64,000 nucleotides of DNA. Origin: Datnioides undecimradiatus (lineage: Eukaryota; Chordata; Actinopteri; Lobotiformes; Datnioididae). The DNA lies in the NCBI GenBank assembly GCA_008933995.1, contig WARS01002740.1:62001-126000 (forward strand), read 5' to 3'. The notes beneath the pieces are model-generated. The model worked only from the letters and a program-made list of their open reading frames with translations. It made no database searches and was not told the DNA's origin. The position numbers and the translations under genes are program-made. Within the stretch, counting starts at the first letter, position 1; every line of letters starts with the position of its first letter. Of this stretch, positions 25,547 to 36,946 are shown one piece after another.

Positions 25547-28500
25547 GTGAGAACTTAATAATTCACTGCCTTTAAATATGTCATGAGGCCTCTGCAACAG
25601 TTATACACTATTAAATAATCATTGCATTTGCAGTGCTAAACTCTTGGCATGGCTGAATAATTTAAAGACCTTTTCTAAAAGGTTTAAATTATTTTTGGTT
25701 TGGTTGGAGGCTGTATGAAATGATTCAAGTTACTGTGTGGTACTGTTTCTGCCACCTTTATAGATCTCAGTGTGTCACTGTGTTTCAATGCTCTGTTGCA
25801 GCCTTCATGCTCCAAAAGTCTGTTATATTTGGTACTAGACTTTTTGCATTACATTGCATTCATTTTGAAAAAAAAGGTATATTTGTCCTTAGTGACTTGA
25901 AATAGATACAGTCTGGAAATCCTGAAAACACATTTTCTCTTTCAGCGTCTTATTATTGAACACAAACTTTTTCTACCAAAATACCATTATAATTGGTTAT
26001 TTCAAATGAGAATTGTGTCTGTGCTCATTTTGTTTTTGCTCTTAAAACTGATATAGGGGGTTGTATGAGAAAAGGTGATGTCAAATATGTTTGTGCAGAA
26101 ACCATTAAGGAACAGAACATTAACCAAGATATCACAGCCCTATTTGCTCATTCAGTACAATTAAAACAGATTTGGACAATTAGTCAGTTAATGGATTATT
26201 AAATAAAACATTTTGATGTTTGAGAGCAGATATCATTGAACAGTTCTGTACATTTTAATTTTTTCCGTAGCTTTAACAAAATTCTTTGGAAAATTAAGAT
26301 AAAAAAACTTGACTGTCTTTTATATTTATCTGTTCTGCATTGCTTTGCAAAGGTTTTATCTAGTCAACTTAGCATTAGGTGATTGGTTAGCCAGCAATGT
26401 TTGTCCAAATGTTAACATTCTCTTATGGATACTGAGGATACTAAGAGTAAAGGACAGTAAAGGACAACAATTTAACACAAATTAGAATTAGATCATCACC
26501 ATACCGTTACCATAGTCATGATGTGAAATGTATGCAGTATGGGAATAATCAATAATAAAGTGATTCCAGTAAGCAGACAGACAAGGGCATACATATTGTC
26601 TTGAGACCCAGTGAAAAAAAGGTTGTGGTGTTACTTTTTTTTTTTAGATATATTTTAACTATTGTGGTTGAAAGAAGACATCCAAGACATGCCATGTCTG
26701 CTCTGACATTTTTTTCAAATACCTGGTCAAACACTACCCCATCAGCTTTGAGTATGTCTCCACTTCCACAATTCTTCTGCTCAAGACTCTCATATTGATG
26801 AAACATTGTGATTATTACCCAAAGAAACATGATATTTACAGAAACTGGTCATTTACCTCCCTTGTCATAAAATGTGGAACTCCATAATGCTGGCCATTTT
26901 GAAAAGAAAGTGGATATGCTCTGTTAGTTCCATGGTAGGACTTAAATTGATTGTATGAACAGTGCTTGACATAAAGCTCTCAGACTTATGTCCCCCACAG
27001 AAGTCATAATTGGTTTTCCAGGTCAAATGAGGACATTTACATGAAAACACTGCAAGCAGAAAAACTGGCTTAAGTTAATTTCAAAAGAATAAGCTGATTG
27101 CATACTGCTGTGTCATCTGCTGTCACATCAGTGGCAGTACAAATTTCATCTGTTGGTTTACATAATTTTATTTTTATACTTGGCAAATGGCAAATACATT
27201 AAAGCCATAAATATGTATAATATTATAACAGCGAAAAAGCAGTAGAGTTAGCTTAGCAACTAAGGGCTTGTAAATAATGCAGGTGCAGGGTAATAATAAT
27301 ATTATAACTATAAATAATTAAAAAGAACAAGAAGACACAGAAGAGTAAAAAAAAAAAAAAAAAGACAAACAAAACTGTAGGGACGGTCAAAGGCACGAGA
27401 AATCAAATGAGTCCTAACTTGAGCCCAAAAGGCATCTAAGGAGAGGAACATTTGATTGAGAATGGTAAATGAATACAAAGCTTTTGGGCACCTTCTACAA
27501 AGCATAATGTCCTTTAGCAAGGAACCGACAGGAGCAGTTGGTCTACCAATCTGGAAGATCTGGGGTTGGAAGGGGGACAGAGGTTCTCTGAGATGCACTG
27601 TCACACTGGGCCACATATACTTTTAAAAACAAAGCATTAGGAACTCAATAAATAAATGAATTGAACAAAATAAATGAATTGAACAAAATGTAAATGTCTG
27701 AAACGAAACAATCAAGGCTTTTAGGCCCGTCTTTGACTATGGCCACTCTAAAGTATTTTCAACCTATCATATGAACATTTCTTTTTTCAAGTATACCAAA
27801 CTCTTCCAAAAACAGTACCCCAAAACAGCACTTGCTCTGTAACTGCTGGGAAAATCCGTTACAAAGTGCCTTAAGTCATCCTTTAGTTAGCACCAAAGGC
27901 AAAAGTTCTACTGTTCATCATGTTTTCTACCTTTTCCCACCAACCCTGAAAAAAAGCATTCTTCACTGTGTACCTTAATCTTAATTTTTCATTTAGAGAT
28001 TATTTGAGATGAAATGGCTTTCATCCAGCAATACAAACAAGGTCAAAGAATAATGCATTTTTGTTTGAATCACACCAGTAGGTAGGTTGTATTTGAGCAT
28101 TGCCACAATCAGTGGCTCTGAAATACTATTGCAGACCCTTTTGTTGAGAGTTTTACTGTAGGAAAGCACATCAGGGGAGCAGTGAATCAAGGCAGTAATA
28201 GAGAAGCTGTTGTTTCCCACAGATCCTTAACTCACTGAAATAATCTACATATTTTATCAAGTCATTTTAACACAAAGCAAGTCTTGATGTGGAGGCCTGT
28301 CTGGTCTTTTTATGAAAACAGATTATCTTAGTGCATATAGCACACCTGCTACAATAGCAGCCCACCCCATCTATCAACTGGGTTATTGCAATCAGGTGCT
28401 TGCACACTAGCAATAAAAATGGTCTTTTGATTGAATAAGAGAGAAGCAGGCTATAAGAGAGAGGCAAATGCTCTCTTATAAACTCACTGCCTCAAGTCTC

Positions 28501-29822
28501 ACAGACACAAATCTCTCTGTTTTGAATGATGGGATTGAATTTTTTGTCTTATGGAAAATGCAGAGTGATTATAGCGATTTATCATGTGGAGGCAGTTTAT
28601 AAATGCTGCTATTTACAAAGCAATTCTGGCTGTTATATATGACTTTTCATACATAAAGATGATTGGATGTAATAATCACAAAGTAGACAATATTCAATAA
28701 GGAATGTTTTTCTTAGCAGTGGCTATGGAAGTGTGAGTTAGATGCAGAGCAAGACACAGGAAGGATACAGTGATTAAAAAGTCTCCACGTATACTGCATT
28801 TGACAAATTATTAGCAGGACTGACAGTTAAACATGGGAATGTTGCATCTGTCATCAGTATCATTAGCTTTGTGCATGTGTGAAAGTTTGACCTAGTCAGG
28901 ACTTGCATAAATCAGAGCTACTGATGACCAATTATGCCTCTATTTGGGTCAGTGTTGGAAAATTAAATGTTTTACAATCTGTTAAACAACACTTCGTTCA
29001 TTGGTTAGATTTAGTTACAAAATCAACTTTGTCTTAATGGTTACACTAATCTTGGTTATGGTCATAGAATGACTATAAACCCACTCCCTTCCTACTTATT
29101 GGACTAGAGTCATAACTATGGCTGCTAGGTGGCTTTGCCAGCTGAACAAAATATCTTATTTTGAGGCTTTGGCTGAAACTGCATTCTGCAGGACAGAAAT
29201 AATAACAATTTAGATGTCATAGCTTTACTGCGATCTTGTGACAAACAAAAATCCTGGGGGAAAAAAAAATGAAACCAATCACATTCAAAATCATTCCTGT
29301 AGGTAAATAGCATTAATAAAAGTGATACAAAAAATTGTTGGGATATGGAGAGTTTTATGTCCACTGTATATTGAGGTTGCAATTCCTGATCCCTTTTCTT
29401 GCCTTACAGAAAAGGAATTGAAAAACATTGTTTGAATCGGTTTTTACTTGCATTTTCTGCCCAAAAATTGATAATTATAGGGTACAAGGCTATATTTATG
29501 GAAAGTATTATTACATATATTATTGCTGCACAGCAACAATATGGCTGTAAATATATGTCAATATAAGGAGAATACCAACCCTAATGGGAAATAATGTTGA
29601 ACAAGCTCTGACTACAGACCCATGTCCCGGACTGTACCCAGCCAGTCCCAACTACCAGGCGCTCGTCCACAGGCCTCTTGTGGTAAGGTGAGTAAGTAGG
29701 CCAGGAAAGAGTAAATGATGTAAATGGCATCAGAAACTAGGTGAATTTATGCAGGTATCTTGTGCATACATTAAGCAAATACACACATTTCCCACAATTG
29801 AAATGTGCAAATTTGCATTAAG

Positions 29823-29852
29823 AATCTAATCTAATCTAATCTAATCTAATCT
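29823..29852. repeat. (AATCT)6 microsatellite
   Basis: Six perfect tandem AATCT units. Confidence 0.95.
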
Positions 29853-30709
29853 TTAAGCAAGGAATGCAGGCCAGTGAAGTTATAAAGTGTGAAGGATGGC
29901 ACAAGGGAACTACCTTGAACCTTTACCTGCGAGGTCCATATGAAAGGAAAGAGTGTTACTCATCTTTAAAAAGCTAATGTAATGCTGCACCAGTACAGAG
30001 AGTTACATTAAAATCAATGATTATTGCTCTTTTCCTTAATGGTATGTTCTTGATTTGTCACTGCTTGCATTATGGGCACTCAGTAACAGCTACAGTAGTT
30101 TGCTAGTTAGTTAAGAGATTTCAGTGAAATTGTAGCACATCCATCATCATCATCAAGCTCCTTGAAATATCAAATTGTTGTAGGCAGATTGTTATGACAG
30201 TTTTTGTGTCCTACCATGCTTCCACAGGGATATACCTTTCTGACTCTAATGGACCTTTTGTTTTCCTCAACAAGTTAGTATATAAGCATTTTCTGATCTG
30301 ACATGAATTGGTAGACTACATTATTTGTATGTACTGTTAAATCTGCTCATTGAATTTTTTTTTTTACTATTAATTATTATTTAAGAGCATTTTATGATCT
30401 AAATGTTCTATACTTTGTACCTACTGGTCTTGGTTGAAGAAATCACCACTGACTTTTGGTTAGCTACAAAGAAACATAGTAGACGTCAAGAGACACATTG
30501 CAGCAGGTCTATTCATGCCTTTGATGTTAAAAGAATTGATCATATATGCAATACATCAAGAAAAGAACTAATGTCATTCTATTTTTTTTCTTATAATTCT
30601 AAAATCATAAAATGACTAACAATATTTCGGTTTATCATCCAATAATCGTATACAATATTGTATACTGCTTCTAACCTCTGTACAAGTTTGTACAGTTTGT
30701 GTTTATTCA

Positions 30710-33105
30710 ATTCAATTCAATTCAATTTTATTTATATAGCGCCAATTCACAACAAAAAGTCATCTCAGGGCACTTTACAAACAGAGCAGGTCTAGACCAC
30801 ACTCATTACTGTTAGTTACACCCAACAGTTCCACCATGAGCAAGCACTTGGCAACAGTGGCAAGGAAAAACTTCCTTTTAACAGGCAGAAACCTTGGACA
30901 GATCCTGGCTCTAGGTGGACGGCCATCTGTCTTGACCGGTTGGGGGGGGGACAATATAGAATAATGACAGCAAATGACAGCAATAGGCAGCAGAGGACAC
31001 GGGGCAGGTCGGTGGAGCCACAGGTCAGATGTTCAGCTCTGGAGCCACAGGTATCTGTAGAGAGGTACAGAGAGAGAGAGACCAGAGAGAAACAAGCACA
31101 GCACTAGGGGAGAGAGGACACAGAGCTAATGGAGTTTAAGGAGAGAGAGGGAAGAGGAGGAGTGTGGAGATGATCATGGGACGTCCCCCAGCAGCCTCGG
31201 CCTATAGCAGCATAACTGGGGGATGGCATGGATGGTGTAGTTCAGATGGTAACTAGAGCTAGCTGTAGGCTTTGTCGAACAAGAAGGTTTTAAGTTTTAC
31301 TTTAAAAGTAGAGAGGGTGTCTGCCTCTCGGACCCAGACTGGCAGCTGGTTCCACAAGAGAGGAGCCTGATAGCTAAAGGCTCGGCCTCCCATTCTACTT
31401 TTGGAGATTCTGGGAACCACAAGCAAACCTGCACTCTGGGAGCGAAGTGATCTGTTGGGTTGATAGGGACTTAGCATCTCATTGAGGTACAATGGAGCTT
31501 GGCCATTAAGGGCCTTGTAGGTAAGAAGAAGGACTTTAAAATCTATTCTGGACTTTACAGGGAGCCAATGAAGAGAAGCTAAGACCGGAGAAATATGATC
31601 TCTCTTGCTAATTCCCACCAGAACCCTCGCAGCAGCGTTTTGGATGAGCTGGAGGCCTCGCAGTGAGCTAGTCGGACAACCTGACAACAAGGAATTACAA
31701 TAGTCCAGCCTTGAGGTAACAAATGCGTGGACCAGCTTTTCGGCATCATTTTTGGACAGGATACTCCTAATCTTAGCTATGTTGCGCAAGTGAAAGAAGG
31801 CAGTCCTAGTGACCTGCCTAATATGGGACTGACAGGACATATCCTGGTCAAATATGACTCCCAGGTTCCTCACGGTAGAACTGGAGGCCAGGGTAACACC
31901 ATCCAAAGCGACTGCGAGGTCAGATAACCTGTCTCTGAGGTGTTTAGGCCCAAACAAAATCACCTCAGTTTTGTCTGTATTTAGAAGCAGAAAATTATAA
32001 GTCATCCATGCCTTAATGTCTGTCAGACATGTCTGAAGTCTGACTAATTGATCTGTTTCTTCTGGTTTCATAGATAAATATAGCTGTGTATCGTCCGCGT
32101 AGCAGTGGAAATTTATGTTGTGCTTCCTAATAATATTGCCTAAGGGGAGCATGTAAAGGGAGAACAATAATGGTCCAAGCACAGAACCCTGCGGAACTCC
32201 ATGATTAACCATTGTGTGCACGGACGAGTCATTATTAACGTGGACAAACTGGAATCTGTCAGATAGATAAGATTTAAACCAGCTTAGTGCTGTTCCTTTA
32301 ATGCCAATGACATGTTCTAGTCTTTGTAGTAGGATACCGTGATCGATGGTGTCAAATGCAGCACTGAGGTCTAGCAGGACAAGTAAGGAGACGAGGCCAT
32401 TGTCAGAAGCTATTAGGAGGTCGTTGCTAACCTTAACCAATGCTGTTTCTGTGCTGTGGTTTATTCTAAATCCTGACTGAAATGCTTCAAATAAACTGCT
32501 CCTCTGCAGGTGATCACATAACTGATCAGCTACGGTCTTTTCAAGGATTTTAGAAATAAAGGGGAGGTTGGATATTGGTCTATAGTGCGCTAAAACACCA
32601 GGGTCGAGAGAAGGCTTTTTGAGTAGAGGTTTGATGACAGCAACCTTAAAAGCCTGTGGAACATAACCTGTTAGTAATGACAGATTGATCTGGTCTAATA
32701 TAAAAGTGCCAATCAGGGGGAAAACATCTTTTAGAAGATGAGTTGGGATGGGGTCCAAAAGACAGGTTGAGGGTTTGGATCTAATGATCGTTGAGGACAG
32801 TTCAGTGAGATCTATAGAAGAGAAGTGGTCCAGAGATAACTTAGGGCCTGCAGACATTTCAGGGGCTGCTGCAGATGACACACATGGATCTCTAACAGTT
32901 GAAGAGAGTGCGTGATGAATTCTTTCCCTAATATCTTTGATTTTACTAGTAAAGAAATTCATAAATTCATTGCTACTGAGAGCTGAGGGAATAGTTGGCT
33001 CAACAGAGCTGTGACTCTTTGTCAGCCTGGCTACAGTACTGAACAGTTTATGTAAAATGTAATGATAAATCAGGTGGCTCCCCACTGTGTAAATAGATTT
33101 ATGCT
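30710..33105 (-). mobile_element. L2/CR1-group LINE, 5'-truncated, antisense in FHIT intron
   Basis: The element reads right to left. Its 3' end is a run of ATTCA repeats at 30710-30725, then TTTATTTATATAGCGCC and a 3' UTR to about 31258, then the reverse transcriptase frame. Compared with the copies at 4857 and 50415, the 3' UTR lacks about 180 bp between GGTTGGGGGGGG and ACAATATAGAA. The upstream endonuclease domain is missing, so the copy is 5'-truncated. I could not define a secure target duplication. Confidence 0.85.
31259..33085 (-). CDS. LINE reverse transcriptase (L2/CR1 group), 608-codon open frame
   Basis: This would copy the element's RNA into DNA at a nicked target. Motifs in order: [19 protein letters not shown] (about 167-185), which is the finger region; [12 protein letters not shown] (238-249), motif A with catalytic Asp; [18 protein letters not shown] (295-312), motif [10 protein letters not shown] (328-336), the catalytic YADD box; [12 protein letters not shown] (368-379); RNLGVIFD (406-413). 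The C-terminus has the [25 protein letters not shown]-type segment typical of this group, in the region 503-527. There are no internal stops. The first codon of the listed frame is GTG and no ATG start is evident, since the frame stays open only to 33105. The endonuclease domain expected in front is absent, so autonomous movement is not expected. Confidence 0.9.
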   Translation of the reverse strand: MGSHLIYHYILHKLFSTVARLTKSHSSVEPTIPSALSSNEFMNFFTSKIKDIRERIHHALSSTVRDPCVSSAAAPEMSAGPKLSLDHFSSIDLTELSSTIIRSKPSTCLLDPIPTHLLKDVFPLIGTFILDQINLSLLTGYVPQAFKVAVIKPLLKKPSLDPGVLAHYRPISNLPFISKILEKTVADQLCDHLQRSSLFEAFQSGFRINHSTETALVKVSNDLLIASDNGLVSLLVLLDLSAAFDTIDHGILLQRLEHVIGIKGTALSWFKSYLSDRFQFVHVNNDSSVHTMVNHGVPQGSVLGPLLFSLYMLPLGNIIRKHNINFHCYADDTQLYLSMKPEETDQLVRLQTCLTDIKAWMTYNFLLLNTDKTEVILFGPKHLRDRLSDLAVALDGVTLASSSTVRNLGVIFDQDMSCQSHIRQVTRTAFFHLRNIAKIRSILSKNDAEKLVHAFVTSRLDYCNSLLSGCPTSSLRGLQLIQNAAARVLVGISKRDHISPVLASLHWLPVKSRIDFKVLLLTYKALNGQAPLYLNEMLSPYQPNRSLRSQSAGLLVVPRISKSRMGGRAFSYQAPLLWNQLPVWVREADTLSTFKVKLKTFLFDKAYS

Positions 33106-34084
33106 ACCTGAGTAACGCGTGTGCCTCATTCACACAACACTCATTAGACAGCCTCTCTGATAAATAGCTCTCTGGCCTGGTGTGGGTTTTTTTTCTGATT
33201 CTAAAGTTTCCTTCAAGGTAGGCCAATTTCATAATATAGACATTATGTAAATGACCTTATTAAATAGAAAATGCATAATATGAAAGCAGATGCCTCTAGT
33301 CAAGGTATCATATTTGTAGCATTTATAAATATTCATTTAGCCTGCCTACACAGTTTATCATGGTGTTATAATGACAAATAAATAACAATAACACAGTTAG
33401 GTTATTATGGGTTTGATGACACATAGACACAAACAGACACACACCCCAGGACAAGGCCACCTACAATGTGGCCCGATTTATAGAGGAACACCAAAAAATC
33501 AGCAGAAAGAATTAGTGGGGTCTTTGAAGTTGGAATCAGAGCTCTACAGAGACTACATTTTAGACTAAAAAAGATGGACAAAGTGAAAGAAACGAAAAAA
33601 ATGCAAGTGACCCTGCAGGATATTATGATCTATGATGCTGATGAATTCAGCAAAGTGAACTCATATTTGTTCTTATTGTATACAGTCTATTGTGGTATAG
33701 TACATATACATGGATGTGGCTAGATGAGACTGCACACCCAGCCCAAGACTTCATAGAAGCACTTTTTGTCTTCTTTGCTAAAATGTGTATTTGGGTTTCT
33801 TTTAGGTTGCCCATGGTTTGGTTAATTGAATAATAATCATTTATAACCATGTGCCTTTCTTTGCTTTTATCCCAGTCTCTTATGTTTTGTCCATCTTGGC
33901 TCTTTTGCACACAGTCTTTGTTGCTTTCTAATAATGTTGATTGAAGTTGAAGTTGATCCCAGGGCTTACTAAAGCATCCGTCTTGGAGAAGGCTATCTCC
34001 TTTATACTACTATACTACTCCTTTTATACTTTTAATGAGGGAGTTATAGGACAGGTGCTGATAAAGATTACACCAGGTGTGTGC

Positions 34085-34330
34085 TGCAGCTCTGGCTCAG
34101 AGGTAAAGGTCATCCACCTATCAGGTTTGATGGGTCAATCCCAGGCTAAACAGGCCACATGCCAATTGCTCCAATGGTTCTTCAAGCACTGTATCAGTGA
34201 TAGTGACGTTTTCTTTCTGATGAGTAACTGCCATTAATGTGTGAACGGATGAATGCTGGTGTGTAAGAGTGCTCTGAGTGGTCAGAGGACTGCGATAGGT
34301 GCAATAAAAAATACAGTCCATTTTCCATTT
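34085..34330 (+). repeat. Teleost dispersed repeat with tRNA-like head, copy 3
   Basis: The start TCTGGCTCAGAGGTAAAGG resembles a tRNA A box, and GGTTTGATGGGTCAATCCC resembles a B box. The rest follows the family with ACATGCCAATTGCTCC, TGTGTGAACGGATGAATG and CTCTGAGTGGTCAGAGGACTG. It lies between the LINE copy and the HIT-motif exon of FHIT. Confidence 0.75.
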
Positions 34331-35039
34331 CATCAGCACATGTCCAGTGGTGCAAGAGGGCAGGCCTCCTAAAGTAAGAAACTTTAGTTTAGAGTTTATT
34401 ATTGCAATTTCATAAAAATCTAAATCTTATACTTCTAATACATATACTTGTCTTTCATTTCATTTCATTGACATATAAGAATTACTCTTACTTGTCATGC
34501 ACTAACCACACAAGTTAGGGCTTTATTTTATATACCGACACGTATTAGAAGACTTTGCAAATGCATATCATTGCAAACAGTTTGTTGTTTATGCTTTAGT
34601 GAATGTTTGTTTTTTGTTTTTTTTTTGCTTAGTGTGTGTCAGATAAAGCAGTTTCTAAGGGACATTACCATATCATCCATGCAGAGAAGGAAATCAAAGT
34701 TAACCGTACAGACAGCCAAGTTTGTGACAGCAGGGAGGTTGACACCAGAAGGGGGGTGGAAAAAGTCAATTAAATCCTTAAAAGCATAAAAATAAGGAGT
34801 CTCTGTGGTGTGCAGGTAGCACGCTTGTTGAAATGCACGGTCACCCTCCTGTGATTTGTGGCACGGCAGTAATGCTCTGCTCTGGCTTCTCCAGTGTACT
34901 GTGAAGTAATGATGACTCTCTACGGAAACCATCTCTGTCACATCAGTCTGTCAGACAGCTCCCAGGTGAAAAAGTACCTGTTTCTCTAGACGTAGAACCA
35001 CGTCTAAACCATTACCGTCTCTTGTTTGTTTGCTTACAG

Positions 35040-35108
35040 CATGTCCACGTCCATGTTTTGCCCAGGAAGGCAGGAGATTTTGAGCGAAATGACAGCATAT
35101 ATGATGAG
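35040..35108 (+). CDS. FHIT: FHIT coding exon with the histidine triad (human residues 94-116)
   Basis: This exon encodes 23 residues, starting with the catalytic motif HVHVHVLP. The three His correspond to human H94, H96 and H98, with H96 the nucleophile that forms the AMP-enzyme intermediate. It continues [15 protein letters not shown], and the Tyr aligns with human Y114, a reported Src phosphorylation site. The acceptor is a long pyrimidine tract ending TTGCTTACAG and the donor is GAG|GTAAGA. Both boundaries are phase 0. The residues aligned with human positions 108 and 115 differ from my memory of the human protein (E and D here). The C-terminal exon that should follow was not found in the remaining 28.9 kb. 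Confidence 0.96.
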
Positions 35109-36869
35109 GTAAGATGGCAGACTTTTGACTATCCTAATTGTTTTGTGCCCAACAATATAATGCAAGTGATGAACTATATCTGACCTACTCACTATCGTAC
35201 CATGAAGATATAGATAATAACCTAGTTCTATAATTTTTTTAGCATCCATGTCAGTACATTTACTATTTCACAGGCCCCAGACTTGTTGAAGCGTATGTAT
35301 GTATCTGTGTTTTTTTACTGCAAGAATGGTACTACAGGCCACATATGGGATTTATTTTATCATTGCATATGATAACTAAATGAAATACCAAAATGCTTTT
35401 AAGCAGGGCAGTGTAGGAAATAGGTTGATTTGTGGGTACAGTCTTACTTTGTCTGGAATGAAAAGTGTCTTATGGTGGCTTATGTTGGCTAGGGTCAGTA
35501 ACTACAGTATTATAGAGTTATAGCAGATTGCTAATATTACTGAGTCACTCTGCCAACTTTCTGAATTATTTCTGCTTTTACTACAGTTGCTAGGTTTTAG
35601 CCTTACATGTGAAGTGCATAGTCATGGTTTGATCCCAGTTAAAAGTTAAAACAAGTTAAAACAAGTAAATTCACTATTTTATGCAAATGGTTCCATTTAT
35701 CAGTGAATGTTAAAGAATAAAGTCCCACACACTAATCCTGTAACAGAAATTGACACATTGGTAACCTCTTGATTTAAAAGCTGACTGGCAGGTCTGTCAG
35801 GTGCATGGTGGATCAATTTATCTCTTAGTACTACATAACTGGCATTGTCCTGAGACTCATGTGTGTTACTTCAGGAATTTTAGTACACAATTTACTGCTA
35901 ATGAACTGATTCACCTGTGGCTCCTAATAACTTTAATTAAACATCTGAGAGATGAGTATGAACAAATATCAGCAGGCTCTGCAGCCCCCAGGAGCCAGAA
36001 TCTTCAAACCAATGAACCACACTTCAATAAGAAAATAATGAACATACCTTTCAGGCTGTTTTAAATTTCACTGTGACATTTAGAATTTGTAACAGGAGAG
36101 TATGTGGCAAATGCATATCAATAGTGGTGAGTTTGATATGAATATTCTAATAACCTTGTCTAATAAAAAGAACTTAACTATACTTCTTCATCATGCCTGA
36201 GGGGAGAAATGAAACGTACAGGTCCATAGCAGAGTCCCAGCAGCAAAATATAAATAGGTTTGTTTTTAATTTGCATGTGATCATAAGGGTTATTGTGAGA
36301 GCAATAGCACCATCACCATTTATATTTTCGATGTCACACCTAGCAAATTAGAACATATTTCTTTGAGGTGTTTTTCTTTGCAGTGAATAATCTTCCAATG
36401 TTTGTTCCCCTCATATGTTACCACTGTTAAGTGTTTTATAGCCCAGATTTAACACATTTGTTAATAAACACTATTTAAGAGGCAATAGAGCAGGTAAAGC
36501 CCTTTTTCTCTATATATTTTGAAAAAGGGAGGAAACACAGCCAGCTGCTTACAAGTCTCATTTGCCTTTAAATGGTCAAGGCTTAGTGTGTCAGTATTAA
36601 AGCGGCACTTGTGGATAACATTGCTTGAAGCTTTTGCAAAGGGCAGCCTGACACTGTTGTCCATTTTTAACTTAAAACTACAATACTCATATAGTCAAAG
36701 AAAAAGGCTGATAAATGAATGAAGAAAAAATGAGCACAGGTGCTTTTATACTGAGCAGGAAAGCACAGTGAATGATTTTAATAATATGATTTTTTTTAAT
36801 CATATGCTACGGCCTTGGTGGGATTATGTCATTATTTTGCAAGTCAAAAATCTTGGCTATGAAGTACTG

Positions 36870-36946
36870 AGTCAAGTCCCAAGTCATGACAGTGGTGTCC
36901 CAAGTCAAGTGCAAGTGCAAGTCCCAAATTAGGTCCAAGTCTTAAA
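36870..36946. repeat. Degenerate AAGTCCC-type tandem repeat
   Basis: Repeated GTCAAGTCCCAAGTC and CAAGTGCAAGTGCAAGTCC words over about 75 bp, imperfect in spacing. Confidence 0.5.

Larger units (their letters stand above)
25547..35039 (+). other. FHIT intron between the microexon and the HIT-motif exon
   Basis: This 9493-bp intron carries an L2-type LINE copy in antisense orientation (30710-33105), a tRNA-headed repeat (34085-34330), an (AATCT)6 microsatellite (29823-29852) and one exon-like stretch of unknown status (29618-29697). The stretch 25547-29600 is plain AT-rich intron in which I recognise nothing. Confidence 0.85.

Noticed and set aside
27308-27616. 102-codon minus-strand frame ending in a Phe run
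   Set aside because: The Phe run is a translated poly-T tract. The rest has a vaguely LINE-like look but no diagnostic motif.
31727-31927. Plus-strand frame inside the LINE
   Set aside because: Shadow of the reverse transcriptase gene on the other strand.
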